Assembly: GCF_016907845.1 (NCBI RefSeq)
Contig: NZ_JAFBCS010000001.1
Coordinates: 1,488,001-1,552,000, forward strand
Direction: 5' to 3'
DNA length: 64,000 bases
Source: Arcanobacterium pluranimalium
Lineage (GTDB): Bacteria; Actinomycetota; Actinomycetes; Actinomycetales; Actinomycetaceae
In this document: piece by piece, positions 26,015 through 36,309 of the stretch
Layout of the letters: each line of letters begins with the position of its first letter
Position numbering within the stretch: position 1 is the stretch's first letter
Made by a program: the position numbers and the translations under genes
The notes under the pieces: generated by a model
The model's database searches: none
What the model saw: the letters and a program-made list of their open reading frames with translations, nothing else
What the model was told of the DNA's origin: nothing

Positions 26015-27978
26015 CAGTTCTCCTCCCCTTCAATTACGTTTTCGGCAACGCTCATTTCTTGAGCCTGCGCTTTCTTCTTTTCGCGGCGTTCTCGCGCCCG
26101 ACGCTCGGCCAAGGATTCGCCAGGCTTGCCACTCGCCTTGACGCCAGATGTTGCTTTGGTTTCAGCCACAGACGACGCCTCCTCAGTATCGTCAGCGGTT
26201 CGCTCTTCAGCTTCTTGTGCAGCGACAGCATTGCCGGCATCCACGCCAGTTTTAGCTGATCCACCGATATTGCCGCGTCCTCGATACAGCGGCGTGCGGC
26301 GCAGGCTTTCCACATCGAGACCAGAGAATCGCTTGCCCTTTCCGAAGAACGCGGTACGAATCACGATCAACATGAGCGGATAAGTGAACATCATGACGAC
26401 GATCAAATCGAGGAGCGTCGTAATTCCGAGCGTGAAAGCGAAGCCGCGTACCGATCCAACAGTGAGGACGTACAGAACTATCGAGGCGAGCAGGTTTACG
26501 CAGTCCGAAATGATAATCGTGCGTTTTGCTCGATCCCAGCCGTATTCGATTGCAGAATGCACATTGCGACCATCACGAATCTCATCACGAATACGCTCGA
26601 AGTAGACGATAAACGAGTCGGCAGTAACGCCGATCGAAATAATCATACCCAGCACGCCAGCCATCGAGAGCCGGTATCCCATCACCCACGACAATCCGCA
26701 AATGACCAAGTACGAAAGTCCGGTAGACAGTACAATCGATGCAATCGCAATGATGCCAAGACCGTGGTACTGCCACAGCATGTACAACACGATGAGCACT
26801 AATCCGATAAATCCAGCAATCAAGCCTGCTTGGAGTTGCTCTGAGCCGAGCGTTGCAGAAATTTGCTCTTCGGATTGAACCTCAAAATTGAGTGGGAGCG
26901 AACCGAAGTTGAGCTGATTGGCCAATGCTGCTGCTTCTTCAGCTTTGAAATGCCCCGTAATTTGAGCCTGTCCACCTGCGATAGGGCCATTTGGAACTGG
27001 AGCGGAGAGCACTTGCCCGTCAAGCACAATCGCAAATTGATTCTTTGGCGACTGCATCTGATAGATACGGCCAGTCACATCGGCGAAAGCCTTAGCTCCT
27101 GCCGAGTCAAACTGCATATTCACAGCCCATCCACCAGTAGGAGTGCCCTTTTGATCCGTAGCCAACGACGACGATGCCTTCGTCAAGTTGGTACCTTCAA
27201 TTTCTGCCGGGCCAAGAATGTACTTTTGCTCACCGGTAGACGAACAGGCAACCGAAGCTTTCTTAGGATCGTCAGCAGTTGCCCGCAAACGCGCATCTTC
27301 CGAGCCACATTCAAGCTTAAAAGCATCATAGAGGGCTTTTTCAGTCACCCAAAGGTCATCGGAATAATCTTTTGGTGTGCCATGTGGAGTATCAGAAATC
27401 TTTCCGTCTTTATCCGAATCCGCCAAAGCTACGATCTCTTTTTCAAGCTGCTCTGGAGTCAGATTAGGCGCAGGAGCTTCTTGGACAGGTGCCGGCTGAG
27501 CATTGGGATCTGTACCTTTATTAGCCTGAGCGTTCTTCATCTTGGCGATATCATCGGCCGTCAATGCCTTAGGTGCCATTACCGAAAGCACTGGTCGCAA
27601 ACGCAAAACAGCAGAGGTACGAACGAGATCCAGAGTTTCCTTACTCGGGTTTCCCGGCAGGGCAACAACGATATTCTTTCCACCCTGTGCGCTGATCTCA
27701 GCTTCTGCCACACCCGAAGCATCAACACGCTGCCTAATAATCTCAATAGCTTGCGAGACGTCAGATTCGGTAATCTCAGATCCGTCAGTTGCTACTGGGG
27801 TCAGAATGATCTGCGTTCCACCTTCAAGGTCAAGCGCTAATGACGGCGCGAACCGCGACTGCGAACCTTTTAGGGTACCAGCAAAAAGTGAGCCAACTAG
27901 GGCTATCATCAACACGAAAAGCACAACTAGTCGCTTATTACGCGACGATTGCCTCTCCATTACTCTTTTTTTCGACAC
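26014..27978 (-). CDS. secD: Protein translocase subunit SecD
   Basis: SecD is the partner of SecF in the Sec translocon. The 654 residues have helix 1 (about 17-35), DLEGGTQIILTP, a long periplasmic region of about 320 residues that includes an actinobacterial Ala/Pro/Gln-rich insertion (about 150-220), then five helices from about 385 with GVLGMIISIGVTADSFIVYFERIRDE. The C-terminal 100 residues are charged and low in complexity. The start is GTG at 27978; ATG at 27960 is an alternative. It lies 44 bases behind yajC. Confidence 0.95.
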   Translation of the reverse strand: MSKKRVMERQSSRNKRLVVLFVLMIALVGSLFAGTLKGSQSRFAPSLALDLEGGTQIILTPVATDGSEITESDVSQAIEIIRQRVDASGVAEAEISAQGGKNIVVALPGNPSKETLDLVRTSAVLRLRPVLSVMAPKALTADDIAKMKNAQANKGTDPNAQPAPVQEAPAPNLTPEQLEKEIVALADSDKDGKISDTPHGTPKDYSDDLWVTEKALYDAFKLECGSEDARLRATADDPKKASVACSSTGEQKYILGPAEIEGTNLTKASSSLATDQKGTPTGGWAVNMQFDSAGAKAFADVTGRIYQMQSPKNQFAIVLDGQVLSAPVPNGPIAGGQAQITGHFKAEEAAALANQLNFGSLPLNFEVQSEEQISATLGSEQLQAGLIAGFIGLVLIVLYMLWQYHGLGIIAIASIVLSTGLSYLVICGLSWVMGYRLSMAGVLGMIISIGVTADSFIVYFERIRDEIRDGRNVHSAIEYGWDRAKRTIIISDCVNLLASIVLYVLTVGSVRGFAFTLGITTLLDLIVVMMFTYPLMLIVIRTAFFGKGKRFSGLDVESLRRTPLYRGRGNIGGSAKTGVDAGNAVAAQEAEERTADDTEEASSVAETKATSGVKASGKPGESLAERRARERREKKKAQAQEMSVAENVIEGEEN

Positions 27979-28022
27979 GAAATTGTCTTTTCTCTTCTTC
28001 AGATTTTTCTGATGGAAATCAA

Positions 28023-28427
28023 TTAGCGATTCTCAGTTGGTTTGTTGTCAGCTGGATTCGCAAACGGCTCATCCTCAGGCTCCTGAGCAACCGGCGATTC
28101 GTCACCAGATAGATCCTGCGTTGAACCATCAATAAGCGCCGCTTCTTCTTCGCTTATCTCAGCTACCGGAATATTCATTTCAGCCATAATTGACGTCTTG
28201 AGCCACACAGTTTCGTCTCCGCTGGGCGACTCAAGCGTAACGGCGTCGCCATCGATATCGACGATGCGCCCAAAGAATCCCGATGTGGTCACAACATTGT
28301 TGCCTACCGCGATAGCTTTTTCACGCTGTTCTAACTGTGCGCGTTGTGCTTTCTTGGCTCCAGCGTTCATGAACCAGATGAATCCGACCATGACCACTAG
28401 CAACACTAAGATTTCAATTCCTGGCAT
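28023..28427 (-). CDS. yajC: Preprotein translocase accessory subunit YajC
   Basis: This is a small (134-residue) single-pass inner-membrane protein of the SecDF-YajC complex. It has one N-terminal helix (about 4-21), GAKKAQRAQLEQREKAIAVG as the basic cytoplasmic segment, and the family motif VTTSGFFGRIVDIDGDAVTLE. An acidic, Pro/Glu-rich tail about 40 residues long is typical for actinobacteria. It sits between ruvB and secD. Confidence 0.93.
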   Translation of the reverse strand: MPGIEILVLLVVMVGFIWFMNAGAKKAQRAQLEQREKAIAVGNNVVTTSGFFGRIVDIDGDAVTLESPSGDETVWLKTSIMAEMNIPVAEISEEEAALIDGSTQDLSGDESPVAQEPEDEPFANPADNKPTENR

Positions 28428-28484
28428 AGATATTCTCCGTAGAATGTTAAAAATTACCAGTGCCCACTTTACTAGTTTTTTCCA

Positions 28485-29501
28485 TCAACTAAAAAGTGTT
28501 TCTTCTGGCGGATTAAGCCCTAAATGTTTCCAAGCCAACGATGTGGCCATTCGGCCACGAGGTGTGCGCACCAAAAAGCCCTCTCGCACGAGATAAGGTT
28601 CAGCCACAGTTTCCACCGTTTCTGGCTCTTCTCCAACTGATACTGCGAGAGTAGTCAAACCCACTGGTCCGCCATTAAAGCGCAAGCACACGGCCTCCAA
28701 TACAGATCGATCCAAACGATCAAGCCCGCAGCTATCAACCTCAAATACCTCAAGCGCAGCACGCGCCGCATCCAAATCAAGAATCCCACTGCCACGCACT
28801 TGCGCCCAATCTTGGACGCGTCGCAAGAGTCGATTCGCAATACGCGGAGTGCCACGCGAGCGTGAAGCAATCTCTTGAGCTGCGTCGTCGTTTAATACCG
28901 CATCAAGTTTAATCGCATTAGCTGAGACGATCTGCGCTAATTCAGAATTTTCGTAATAGTCGAGATGAGCGGTAAAACCGAAGCGATCACGTAAAGGAGC
29001 AGGCAGCAAGCCAGCACGCGTCGTCGCGCCCACAACGGTAAACGATGGCAACGGCAGCGGAATCGACGTCGCACCCGGCCCCTTACCTACCATCACGTCT
29101 ACCCGAAAATCTTCCATCGCCAAATAGAGCATTTCTTCGGCAGTGCGTGCCAAACGATGAATCTCATCAATAAAGAGCACATCACCCTCTTGCAGCGAGG
29201 AGAGCACTGCAGCTAAATCCCCTGGATGCTGGATCGCTGGACCAGACGTCAAACGCAATGAGCCATTCACTTCCGCCGCAATAATCATTGCTAACGTGGT
29301 CTTTCCTAACCCAGGAGGACCAGACAATAGCACGTGATCAGGGGCATTTCCGCGCGCAATAGCTGCATCTAAAACGAGCGAAAGCTGATTGCGCACAACT
29401 TCTTGCCCGACGAATTCCACCAGCCGTTTTGGGCGCAGCGCCGCTTCTTGTGCGCGCTCAGTATCGGATGCATCCGAATTGGTAATATCCCACTGACTCA
29501 C
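28485..29501 (-). CDS. ruvB: Holliday junction branch-migration helicase RuvB
   Basis: RuvB is the AAA+ motor that drives branch migration with RuvA. The 338-residue protein contains [11 protein letters not shown], Walker [12 protein letters not shown], Walker [11 protein letters not shown], sensor 1 VGATTRAG, the arginine-finger/sensor 2 [20 protein letters not shown], and the winged-helix C-terminus ([17 protein letters not shown]). It starts two bases after the ruvA stop. Confidence 0.97.
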   Translation of the reverse strand: MSQWDITNSDASDTERAQEAALRPKRLVEFVGQEVVRNQLSLVLDAAIARGNAPDHVLLSGPPGLGKTTLAMIIAAEVNGSLRLTSGPAIQHPGDLAAVLSSLQEGDVLFIDEIHRLARTAEEMLYLAMEDFRVDVMVGKGPGATSIPLPLPSFTVVGATTRAGLLPAPLRDRFGFTAHLDYYENSELAQIVSANAIKLDAVLNDDAAQEIASRSRGTPRIANRLLRRVQDWAQVRGSGILDLDAARAALEVFEVDSCGLDRLDRSVLEAVCLRFNGGPVGLTTLAVSVGEEPETVETVAEPYLVREGFLVRTPRGRMATSLAWKHLGLNPPEETLFS

Positions 29502-29503
29502 TG

Positions 29504-30094
29504 TTATCGCCGACTTCCCAAAATTTGTAATGCACTGCGCAGTAACTGAGCCACCGTTGCATCAGGATTGAGTGCTTTCGCTTCCTCAATTGCACTGCCA
29601 GCATCCTTTTCTTGCCAACCCAAATTGACCAAGGCTTGTAGCACGTCTGGTGAGGAATCCGTCGCCCCTCCCGAGCTAGGTGTGGCACCAGTGCTCGGCC
29701 CGAGCTTATTGCCAATTTCAAGGATCATCCGTTGGGCACCTTTTTTACCAATGCCAGAAACCTTGGTTAGTGCAGCTTCATCTTTGTTCTGTACCGCTCG
29801 ACGCAAATCATCTGGACTGTGCACGCTCAACACAGCGAGCGCCGTCCGCGGCCCTATCCCCGAAACGCCGTTGAGCACTTCGAAAACCGCGCGCTCGTCG
29901 TCGTCCAAAAAACCGAACAAAGTTAAGGAATCTTCCTTGACGATAAGCGTCGTAAAAAGAGTCGTTTCCGAGCCAATACGCAACGTAGAAAGCGTACGTG
30001 GCGTGGCATGAACAAGCATTCCTACCCCACCAACGTCAATAACTGCGCTGGAGATGGTCATGGAGAGCACAGTGCCACGCAAAGAAGCAATCAC
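29504..30094 (-). CDS. ruvA: Holliday junction DNA-binding subunit RuvA
   Basis: RuvA binds the four-way junction and loads RuvB. It has 196 residues. Domain I begins MIASLRGTV with the conserved [12 protein letters not shown] (here VIDVGGVGM). Helix-hairpin-helix motifs follow ([17 protein letters not shown] and [18 protein letters not shown]), and the C-terminal RuvB-contacting domain ends the protein ([11 protein letters not shown]). The gap to ruvC is 77 bases. Confidence 0.96.
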   Translation of the reverse strand: MIASLRGTVLSMTISSAVIDVGGVGMLVHATPRTLSTLRIGSETTLFTTLIVKEDSLTLFGFLDDDERAVFEVLNGVSGIGPRTALAVLSVHSPDDLRRAVQNKDEAALTKVSGIGKKGAQRMILEIGNKLGPSTGATPSSGGATDSSPDVLQALVNLGWQEKDAGSAIEEAKALNPDATVAQLLRSALQILGSRR

Positions 30095-30171
30095 TTTTTC
30101 ACCTTTCGAACAAACGTTTCATAAACAGAGTACCGTATCGTTGCGAAAATAGGCGGCCCAAACCGCCCAAG

Positions 30172-30801
30172 TTATTGCGAATCTTTTGGAGCAACCGCAC
30201 CATGTCGCGCTCGTAAACGCTCTGCTTGTGCCCACATTTTTTGAGCAGGTGTGAGATCAGCACCCTCGGCACGCGGCAACATTCCAGCACCGCCGTGTTG
30301 AGCGCGATCTGTATCTTGAAAATCCATTGCTCCGCCACGCCATGCGTGACAAATTGCAATCGCTAAGGCATCGGCAGCATCTTTTGGCCGTGGAAGCTCA
30401 TCGAGCCGCAATATTCTTTGCACCATCATCTGCACCTGCGCTTTTTCAGCCCGACCGCTGCCGGTAACAGCGGCTTTCACCTCAGACGGTGTGTGAAATG
30501 CTATCGGTAGCCCTCTGCGCGCCGCTGCGAGCATAACGATGCCCGCTACCTGCGCCGTACTCGTCACTGACCTCACGTTTTCTTGTGCGAAAACGCGTTC
30601 AATAGCGACGACGTTGGGGCGAAAGATCGCCAGCGTTTCTTCGAGCTTGTTCGAAATAATGAGTAAACGCTGGTGAGGAGGTAATTCAGGTGCGGATCGG
30701 GCCACATCAACGTCAACAAGTTTGACTTGCCGACCGCCGCGACTATCAATAACGCCTAAGCCACATCGAGTCAGGCCCGGATCCACACCTAAAATACGCA
30801 A
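30172..30801 (-). CDS. ruvC: Holliday junction resolvase RuvC
   Basis: RuvC cleaves Holliday junctions. It has 209 residues: [19 protein letters not shown] with the first catalytic Asp (D7), VAIERVF with the catalytic Glu, and [15 protein letters not shown] with the final acidic residues. The C-terminal 45 residues are an extension beyond the usual 175-190. It starts directly after the yebC stop, showing the two are co-transcribed. Confidence 0.96.
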   Translation of the reverse strand: MRILGVDPGLTRCGLGVIDSRGGRQVKLVDVDVARSAPELPPHQRLLIISNKLEETLAIFRPNVVAIERVFAQENVRSVTSTAQVAGIVMLAAARRGLPIAFHTPSEVKAAVTGSGRAEKAQVQMMVQRILRLDELPRPKDAADALAIAICHAWRGGAMDFQDTDRAQHGGAGMLPRAEGADLTPAQKMWAQAERLRARHGAVAPKDSQ

Positions 30802-31563
30802 TTAGCCTTCTGCCTCAATTTCAGCCATAACTTCATCTGGGATATCCACATTGGAGTAAACATTTTGGATATCGTCGAGATCGTCAAGCGCATCGAGCAC
30901 TTTGAGAACTTTCAAAGCACCTTCTTTATCGACGGCTACTTTCATCGATGGCACAAACTGCACTTCAGCGGAGTTATAGTCGATTCCGTTTTCCTGCAGT
31001 GCAGTACGTACCGCGACGACGTCGTTCGGCTCCGAAAGCACTTCGAAAACGTCGCCTTCATCGGAAACTTCTTCAGCGCCAGCATCCAGCACTGCCATGA
31101 GCAGCGAGTCTTCGTCTACGCCGTCGGCCTTTGGCACCTCGATAACACCTTTACGTGCGAACATGTACGCAACCGAACCTGGATCTGCCAGTGTTCCGCC
31201 GTTACGGGTAAGTGCAACACGAACTTCAGACGCAGCGCGATTGCGGTTGTCGGTCAAACATTCGATCAAAACTGCCACGCCGCCCGAGGCATAACCCTCG
31301 TACATAATCGACTCGTAGGTGACGCCGTCTTGACCCTCACCAGAAGCTCGCTTGAGAGCGCGATCGATATTATCGGAAGGAACCGAATTCTTCTTTGCTT
31401 TCTGAATCGCATCAAAAAGGGTTGGATTTCCATCGGGATCAGGTCCACCAGTACGCGCAGCTACTTCAATATTCTTGATCAGACGCGCAAAAAGCTTGCC
31501 GCGCTTAGCATCAATCGCAGCTTTCTTATGCTTTGTGGTTGCCCACTTAGAGTGTCCGGACAC
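30802..31563 (-). CDS. yebC: YebC/PmpR-family protein
   Basis: A 253-residue YebC-family protein with the family start [23 protein letters not shown] and the segments [13 protein letters not shown] and [19 protein letters not shown]. Members have been called transcription regulators; more recent work ties some of them to translation of difficult sequences such as proline stretches. The position directly before ruvC is the conserved actinobacterial order. The start is GTG at 31563, with AAGGAG upstream. The 218 bases beyond (31564-31781) hold no gene I can support. Confidence 0.94.
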   Translation of the reverse strand: MSGHSKWATTKHKKAAIDAKRGKLFARLIKNIEVAARTGGPDPDGNPTLFDAIQKAKKNSVPSDNIDRALKRASGEGQDGVTYESIMYEGYASGGVAVLIECLTDNRNRAASEVRVALTRNGGTLADPGSVAYMFARKGVIEVPKADGVDEDSLLMAVLDAGAEEVSDEGDVFEVLSEPNDVVAVRTALQENGIDYNSAEVQFVPSMKVAVDKEGALKVLKVLDALDDLDDIQNVYSNVDIPDEVMAEIEAEG

Positions 31564-31781
31564 TAGATCTCCTTATTCTTTGAAACCTTTAACGAAGCAA
31601 TTCTACATTGCGAAGCAAAAAACACTCACATTTTCTATTGCGAGTGCGCTCACGCTGCCACAACGAGCACACATGCGGCTGTACGCCATCAGCGTACGTC
31701 GCCAGGAAGTGCGTTCGCCGCGAAACGGAACGCGAACGGCGTCGTCATTCTTGCAAAACGAGAGGCCGATGACGCCGGCGT

Positions 31782-32402
31782 TCAGTCCTCAATCGCCGTC
31801 AGCATTACGCCGTTCCAGCCGCGCGCCCAATCCTGCGCCATCGGCACAAAACCGAGCGGATATACGGTTTCGCCGTCAGCGACCGCCTGAGCCAATTGCG
31901 CTAAGTTCCACCACCGATGCTCGTCAAGGACTTCTTTTTCAAGCTCGGTGAGCGAGCGATGCTCTCCGGCATCGATCAGCGCTTTTTCTTCGTCCGAAAT
32001 ATGCAGTAAGAAGAAATGCTCATCTTGCTTTGAGGTACGATCCACAAAACGAAATATCGATTCGCGGTAAAGTACTGGGCCTACCAGGCGATTTTGATCG
32101 ACTCTGAGCCCAGTTTCTTCGGTCAGTTCCCGGGCTGCTGCTTCCCTATCAGTTTCACCATCCATTTTGCCGCCGCCTACCGTGAACCACCAAGCATGGT
32201 GAATATCGGCAAAATCGTGGCCTTTGATCAGGTAAACCTCACCTTGTGCATCGAAAATCACTACCCGAGCAGCACAACGATGCGGGAAACCCTGTGCATC
32301 AAGTGGCCACTCTTGCTCGATCTGATCAGAGATTTCTTGAGCAGTGTTATTTTTGTTCTCAGCCTCGCCTTGACTGCGAGACTCAGCGTGAAATTGCGTC
32401 AC
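31782..32402 (-). CDS. Nudix hydrolase
   Basis: A 206-residue Nudix protein, expected to hydrolyse a nucleoside diphosphate linked to another group. The complete Nudix box is present (about residues 77-99): G-x5-E-x7-R-E-L-x-E-E-x-G-L, written GGKMDGE...RELTEETGL. The N-terminal 35 residues are polar. The start is GTG at 32402, which lies inside the 3' end of the PrsW gene (20-base overlap) with GAGGTGA as its ribosome binding site; the two are probably translated in a coupled way. The substrate cannot be told. Confidence 0.85.
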   Translation of the reverse strand: MTQFHAESRSQGEAENKNNTAQEISDQIEQEWPLDAQGFPHRCAARVVIFDAQGEVYLIKGHDFADIHHAWWFTVGGGKMDGETDREAAARELTEETGLRVDQNRLVGPVLYRESIFRFVDRTSKQDEHFFLLHISDEEKALIDAGEHRSLTELEKEVLDEHRWWNLAQLAQAVADGETVYPLGFVPMAQDWARGWNGVMLTAIED

Positions 32403-33543
32403 TTGTCACCTCATTTCCTGCAAATAACGTGCGCAACCGGACGATCTCGTTGAGCAGATTGCGTTCTCGCTCTCGGTTTTCCGCCGTCTGTACCTGCCCT
32501 ATTCGCAGTGCAGTAGTTCGAAAATATCCCAGCTCAATGAGTGCGTTTTGATAATCTTTCATTGTTTCAGCACCCCGACCTTTGGGCAGACCACGCCGAA
32601 GCATGCGCGTTTCGGACCAATTCTGCGCAGACATTCGCCGTGCGAGCGACAAAATCATGTCAATATCCGATGGCAATAGCCAGCCGGCATCCACATAGTC
32701 TTGCAGGCCTTGTACAACAAATCGCTTTTGTTGCCACCGCGCATAAATCGCGAAGCCGGTCATAATAATGGCGATTGGCACGTTACTCCATATCACGTAA
32801 CTTTCGTACGTCATTCCCGGAAAACTCAGTGCGGCATTATTAAACCAATGACCAGCAACAGCGCTGATTGTGGCAGGTATCAACCACAGTGAGCGAGTGA
32901 ATCGACCTTTGGTAAATACGGCGAATCCGAGAAAAAATCCGAAAGCGGCAGTCCAGGCTTCATGATTGAGCGGGCCATCTAAGAAACGCACTTTAAAGAC
33001 CTGCTCGATCACATCATAATTGCGCACAAAATACAAAATATTTTCCGTGAAAGCAAAGCCTGATCCCACCAAAGCGCCGTAGACGATTCCATCGACTGGA
33101 CCGTTAAAATACGAGCGTAACAGCTTATAAATGAGGATTACGCCCAATCCCTTGCTGAATTCTTCCGTCAAAGGCGCTACATAGGCACTCAGATAATATT
33201 TCACTTCCGGCTGTGAACCAGAACCAATAATAGAGCTATGGGCAATATACTGCCCTGCATAATCGTTGAGAACTACCGCCAATACGATAGAAGAACCAGC
33301 TCCCCATGCGAATGCGGCCGCATACATCCACAGTGGCTCTGGTTCCCAACTGTCGATAAGCCACACGAAGAAACCAATTGCGACGACTGGAATGATCGCA
33401 TAGAGCGCAGCTCCAAATAAGCCTGATATTCCTTGCGGCCGGGAAAGCTCAGGCAGAATTGCCCAAAAACCAAATACACCAATCATCGTCATGATGATTG
33501 CAACAATAAAAGCTGATGCCCGCCGTCTTTTCATATTGATCAT
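32383..33543 (-). CDS. PrsW-family intramembrane metalloprotease
   Basis: 386 residues with about eight hydrophobic helices. The PrsW/CPBP-like motifs are all here: APLTEEFSKG (EExxK), GSGFAFTENILYF, GPLNHEAWTAAFG and GHWFNN. In Bacillus, PrsW makes the first cut in an anti-sigma factor; here the substrate is unknown and no anti-sigma gene is close. The C-terminal 110 residues are cytoplasmic and Arg-rich. It overlaps the Nudix gene at its 3' end. Confidence 0.85.
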   Translation of the reverse strand: MINMKRRRASAFIVAIIMTMIGVFGFWAILPELSRPQGISGLFGAALYAIIPVVAIGFFVWLIDSWEPEPLWMYAAAFAWGAGSSIVLAVVLNDYAGQYIAHSSIIGSGSQPEVKYYLSAYVAPLTEEFSKGLGVILIYKLLRSYFNGPVDGIVYGALVGSGFAFTENILYFVRNYDVIEQVFKVRFLDGPLNHEAWTAAFGFFLGFAVFTKGRFTRSLWLIPATISAVAGHWFNNAALSFPGMTYESYVIWSNVPIAIIMTGFAIYARWQQKRFVVQGLQDYVDAGWLLPSDIDMILSLARRMSAQNWSETRMLRRGLPKGRGAETMKDYQNALIELGYFRTTALRIGQVQTAENRERERNLLNEIVRLRTLFAGNEVTSDAISR

Positions 33544-33550
33544 TCCTAGA

Positions 33551-34180
33551 TCAGTCCACTAAATCAACTGTCTGTGGCATCGGTGCGCGACCAGCCAAAC
33601 GAAGTGAACGCGTAAAGCGGCTGCGCCGCACTCGCCGCGCCTGTGAGACGTGAATATTGTGAAAACGCCGCGTCATGCGCACATCTCGACGATCGCGTTC
33701 GAGCTTATTCAACAAAATTTGTGTGTCTTGATCGAGCTCATCGCGATCAAGTTCATCAACCGTGAGCTGCAATACCCTGCTTAATTCGGATTCAACGCTC
33801 AAACGATCAGCGGCATTCTTAGCTGAGCGCTCATTGGCATAGTCTACGATGTCTTCACATTCTGCGGCGTCGATTGATACATGGCCAGCAGACGCCAAGA
33901 GATCTAAGCCATCGTTCACCAGTGGGCTGTCCACCGCATGAGCAGCTTCTTGAGCAGCAGATTTAAGCAAGACTGCAGAGGCAATATCAAGTACGCCCCG
34001 ATCTGCAAATTCCTGAGCGTGTTGCGCGCGTGAGTACAGCGCATTTTCTAGAAGTCGGCGTGATTTAACAGCGTTAACGTGTAACGCATTGAGTTTACGA
34101 GCTGTGATCACTCCAGCAATAACAACGAGTGCGACTACGACCGCTAGTGCGAGTGCGAGCCAAATGAACAGTGATGGCAT
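33551..34180 (-). CDS. LemA-like single-pass membrane protein
   Basis: This 209-residue protein has an N-terminal signal-anchor helix (about 5-27: LFIWLALALAVVVALVVIAGVI), followed by RKLNALHVNAVKSRRLLENALYSRAQHAQEFAD, the pattern of LemA proteins in which the helix is followed by N-x-L and a run of long helices. The middle is helical and acidic (DELDRDELDQDTQ), the end strongly basic (QARRVRRSRFTRSLR). The function is unknown. It follows pimA by 12 bases and ends the pgsA-patA-pimA unit. Confidence 0.65.
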   Translation of the reverse strand: MPSLFIWLALALAVVVALVVIAGVITARKLNALHVNAVKSRRLLENALYSRAQHAQEFADRGVLDIASAVLLKSAAQEAAHAVDSPLVNDGLDLLASAGHVSIDAAECEDIVDYANERSAKNAADRLSVESELSRVLQLTVDELDRDELDQDTQILLNKLERDRRDVRMTRRFHNIHVSQARRVRRSRFTRSLRLAGRAPMPQTVDLVD

Positions 34181-34192
34181 ATACGGTTCCCG

Positions 34193-35317
34193 TCATTCGA
34201 TTCTGGCATTTTGCATTTTAATCGCCGTTTCATACACAGCAAAGATTTGCGACGCTACAGTTCCCCAGTCATATTTCCACGCAGAAACCGCTCCTGCCTG
34301 TGCCTTTTGCGCACGCAATTGAGGATCGCCTAGCGCTGCGAGCACAACGCGCGCTAAATCTTGAGAGTTTTCGTTCTCAAAATGGAATCCACAACCGCCG
34401 TTTTCCAATACTGCCCGGAAAGCGGGAATATCGGAAGCCACAATACACGCCTGTGCGCTCATTGCTTCAACCAAAATAATGCCGAATGACTCTCCGCCGG
34501 TATTGGGCGCGATGTAAACGTCAGCCGAGCCGAGCAAGGCAGCCTTGTCGGCATCCGAAACTCCCCCTAAAAACTCAACGTTAGATGCGGTGTCGCCAAA
34601 CATCGCTCGAGCTTTGTCAATGTCTCCACGCCCTGCCACGAATAGGCGCGCCTGGGGATACTCTCGTAAAATCTGCGGCATTGCCTCAGCTACCAGGTGA
34701 AGGCCTTTACGCGGTTCGTCGAGCCGACCCAAAAACGCCAGCGTCGGCCGCTGCGGCGTGCCGGTAAATCGCTCATCACGCTCCTTAATCTGCATCTGTG
34801 AGACTTTAACACCGTTGGGGATCACCCACGCGTCCCCGCCCAGGTGCTGTACCGCCGTCCTTCTCGCCTCTTCTGATACGGCAATTCGCGCCTGAATCTT
34901 ATCGAGCATCGGCACCAAGATCGGAGCTGAGAGCGTCATCGCACGCGATCGATCCATAGCGGTATGAAATGTAGAAACAATCGGGCAATGCGCGCTCATC
35001 AGCGCCAACATCGATACCGACGGCGTAAAAGGTTCATGAACGTGCAAAACGTCCAGATTTTCCTCACGCAACCAGGCGCGAACCTGACGGTTAACTTTCG
35101 GGCCAAAAGCTAAACGCGCCACTGAACCGTTGTAACGAATTGGCACAGCTGCCCCAACCGGCACCACGTAAGGTTCGAGTCCGTCAGTTTTTTCCGACGG
35201 CGCAATGACCGTCACCTCGTGCCCGCGGGCAATAAATTCTTCCGCAAGATCGCGTATATGCACCTGCACCCCGCCGGCAACGTCCCAAGAATATCCGCAC
35301 GCAATTCCAATTTTCAT
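34193..35317 (-). CDS. pimA: Phosphatidylinositol mannosyltransferase PimA (GT4)
   Basis: PimA transfers the first mannose from GDP-mannose to phosphatidylinositol on the inner face of the membrane. From the ATG at 35317 (GGTGAGG site upstream) there are 374 residues; the open frame extends nine codons further. Visible features are KIGIACGYSWDVAGGVQVHI with the GG loop, VLHVHEPFTPS, the nucleotide-sugar site with LGRLDEPRKG, and the E-x7-E motif ESFGIILVEAMSA. The two preceding genes make phosphatidylinositol and acylate the mannoside, which supports the call. The start overlaps the preceding gene by none; the gap is four bases. Confidence 0.92.
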   Translation of the reverse strand: MKIGIACGYSWDVAGGVQVHIRDLAEEFIARGHEVTVIAPSEKTDGLEPYVVPVGAAVPIRYNGSVARLAFGPKVNRQVRAWLREENLDVLHVHEPFTPSVSMLALMSAHCPIVSTFHTAMDRSRAMTLSAPILVPMLDKIQARIAVSEEARRTAVQHLGGDAWVIPNGVKVSQMQIKERDERFTGTPQRPTLAFLGRLDEPRKGLHLVAEAMPQILREYPQARLFVAGRGDIDKARAMFGDTASNVEFLGGVSDADKAALLGSADVYIAPNTGGESFGIILVEAMSAQACIVASDIPAFRAVLENGGCGFHFENENSQDLARVVLAALGDPQLRAQKAQAGAVSAWKYDWGTVASQIFAVYETAIKMQNARIE

Positions 35318-35321
35318 GGCC

Positions 35322-36296
35322 TCACCTACCTCGTGGTTCAGCATCGAGCGCGCGTTGCAATCGAGCCAAATCTAAATCCTCAACGAATAACTTCTGCAGC
35401 ATATGCCAATCAGTCAAATGTGCTCGCAAAACAGGCAGAATCTGATCCATCCACTGTTGGTTCATCTCAATAAGAACCTCGGCAGGAATAGATTCCCCCA
35501 CCGGTATATGGCGAGGTGGCAATATTGGTTGGCCGATAATCAGTTTGATACCCCACGACGATCCTGCTCGCCGTACTCGCGCACGATCCTTGCCAAAGTA
35601 ATCGCACACCACCATCACCGGAATCATCGGACGATTGGTTCGAACCGAAAGAATCGCTGCCCCTGGCGCCACTCGCGCACGGTGACCACCTAACTCCACC
35701 TCAACACCGCGAGCACTCAAATCACGGTCGCACAAGAGCGGCGTAAAACAAAGAGCAGTATCCATATCCGCAGCTAACTTGCCTATCGAATTACTGCCAC
35801 GCACCGCTTGATAAATCGTCATTCCAAGCGACTGACGAAAATCCAGGAATTGTTGTGCCAGCTCAGGCGGTTCGAGTTTTTCAGCAATCGTGTGAACTGG
35901 CGCTAGATCAAGCGTTGCCCATGCGCCTGCCAAATCCCAGTTTCCCATATGCAGGAGGGCTCCTGAGCAAGAATTATGAGCCAAGTGGTTGCACAGCACA
36001 TCGAGGTTTTCGCCGCTCACACGCGCGCGAATTTGCGCCGGTGAGAGGTATTTGAGTCGAAAAACTTCCTGATAGTAACGCATATAGGAACGCATTGCCT
36101 GCGCACTTCGCCAACGCTGGGCGATCGTGGAATCGAGGGGCGCTATTCTTTGCTGATTCTTGCGAAGTTGGCGCACGCCGCGTATATTACTCAGGCCGAC
36201 GACGAAGCCCACCGTTTCAAACACACGTCGCGAAACGCCGTCGGGAACCTTCGCAACGAAACGATCGCATAAGGAAAAGAGCCTGAGAATATCCAT
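35322..36296 (-). CDS. Phosphatidylinositol mannoside acyltransferase (PatA-like)
   Basis: This is a 324-residue LpxL/HtrB-type lysophospholipid acyltransferase that would add a fatty acid to the mannose of PIM1 or PIM2. The catalytic H-x4-D is HMGNWD, at about residues 116-121 from this start; a further acidic partner is probable in AEKLEPPELAQQF. The start is set at ATG 36296, 13 bases after the pgsA stop; a TTG 11 codons earlier lies inside pgsA. Gene order matches the Mycobacterium pgsA1-patA-pimA cluster. Confidence 0.88.
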   Translation of the reverse strand: MDILRLFSLCDRFVAKVPDGVSRRVFETVGFVVGLSNIRGVRQLRKNQQRIAPLDSTIAQRWRSAQAMRSYMRYYQEVFRLKYLSPAQIRARVSGENLDVLCNHLAHNSCSGALLHMGNWDLAGAWATLDLAPVHTIAEKLEPPELAQQFLDFRQSLGMTIYQAVRGSNSIGKLAADMDTALCFTPLLCDRDLSARGVEVELGGHRARVAPGAAILSVRTNRPMIPVMVVCDYFGKDRARVRRAGSSWGIKLIIGQPILPPRHIPVGESIPAEVLIEMNQQWMDQILPVLRAHLTDWHMLQKLFVEDLDLARLQRALDAEPRGR

Positions 36297-36309
36297 ATGA
36301 CCTGCCCAA

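Noticed and set aside
31564-31781. Gap between yebC and the Nudix gene as a possible small gene or RNA
   Set aside because: Open frames are shadows of neighbours; only weak, overlapping inverted repeats near 31708-31735.
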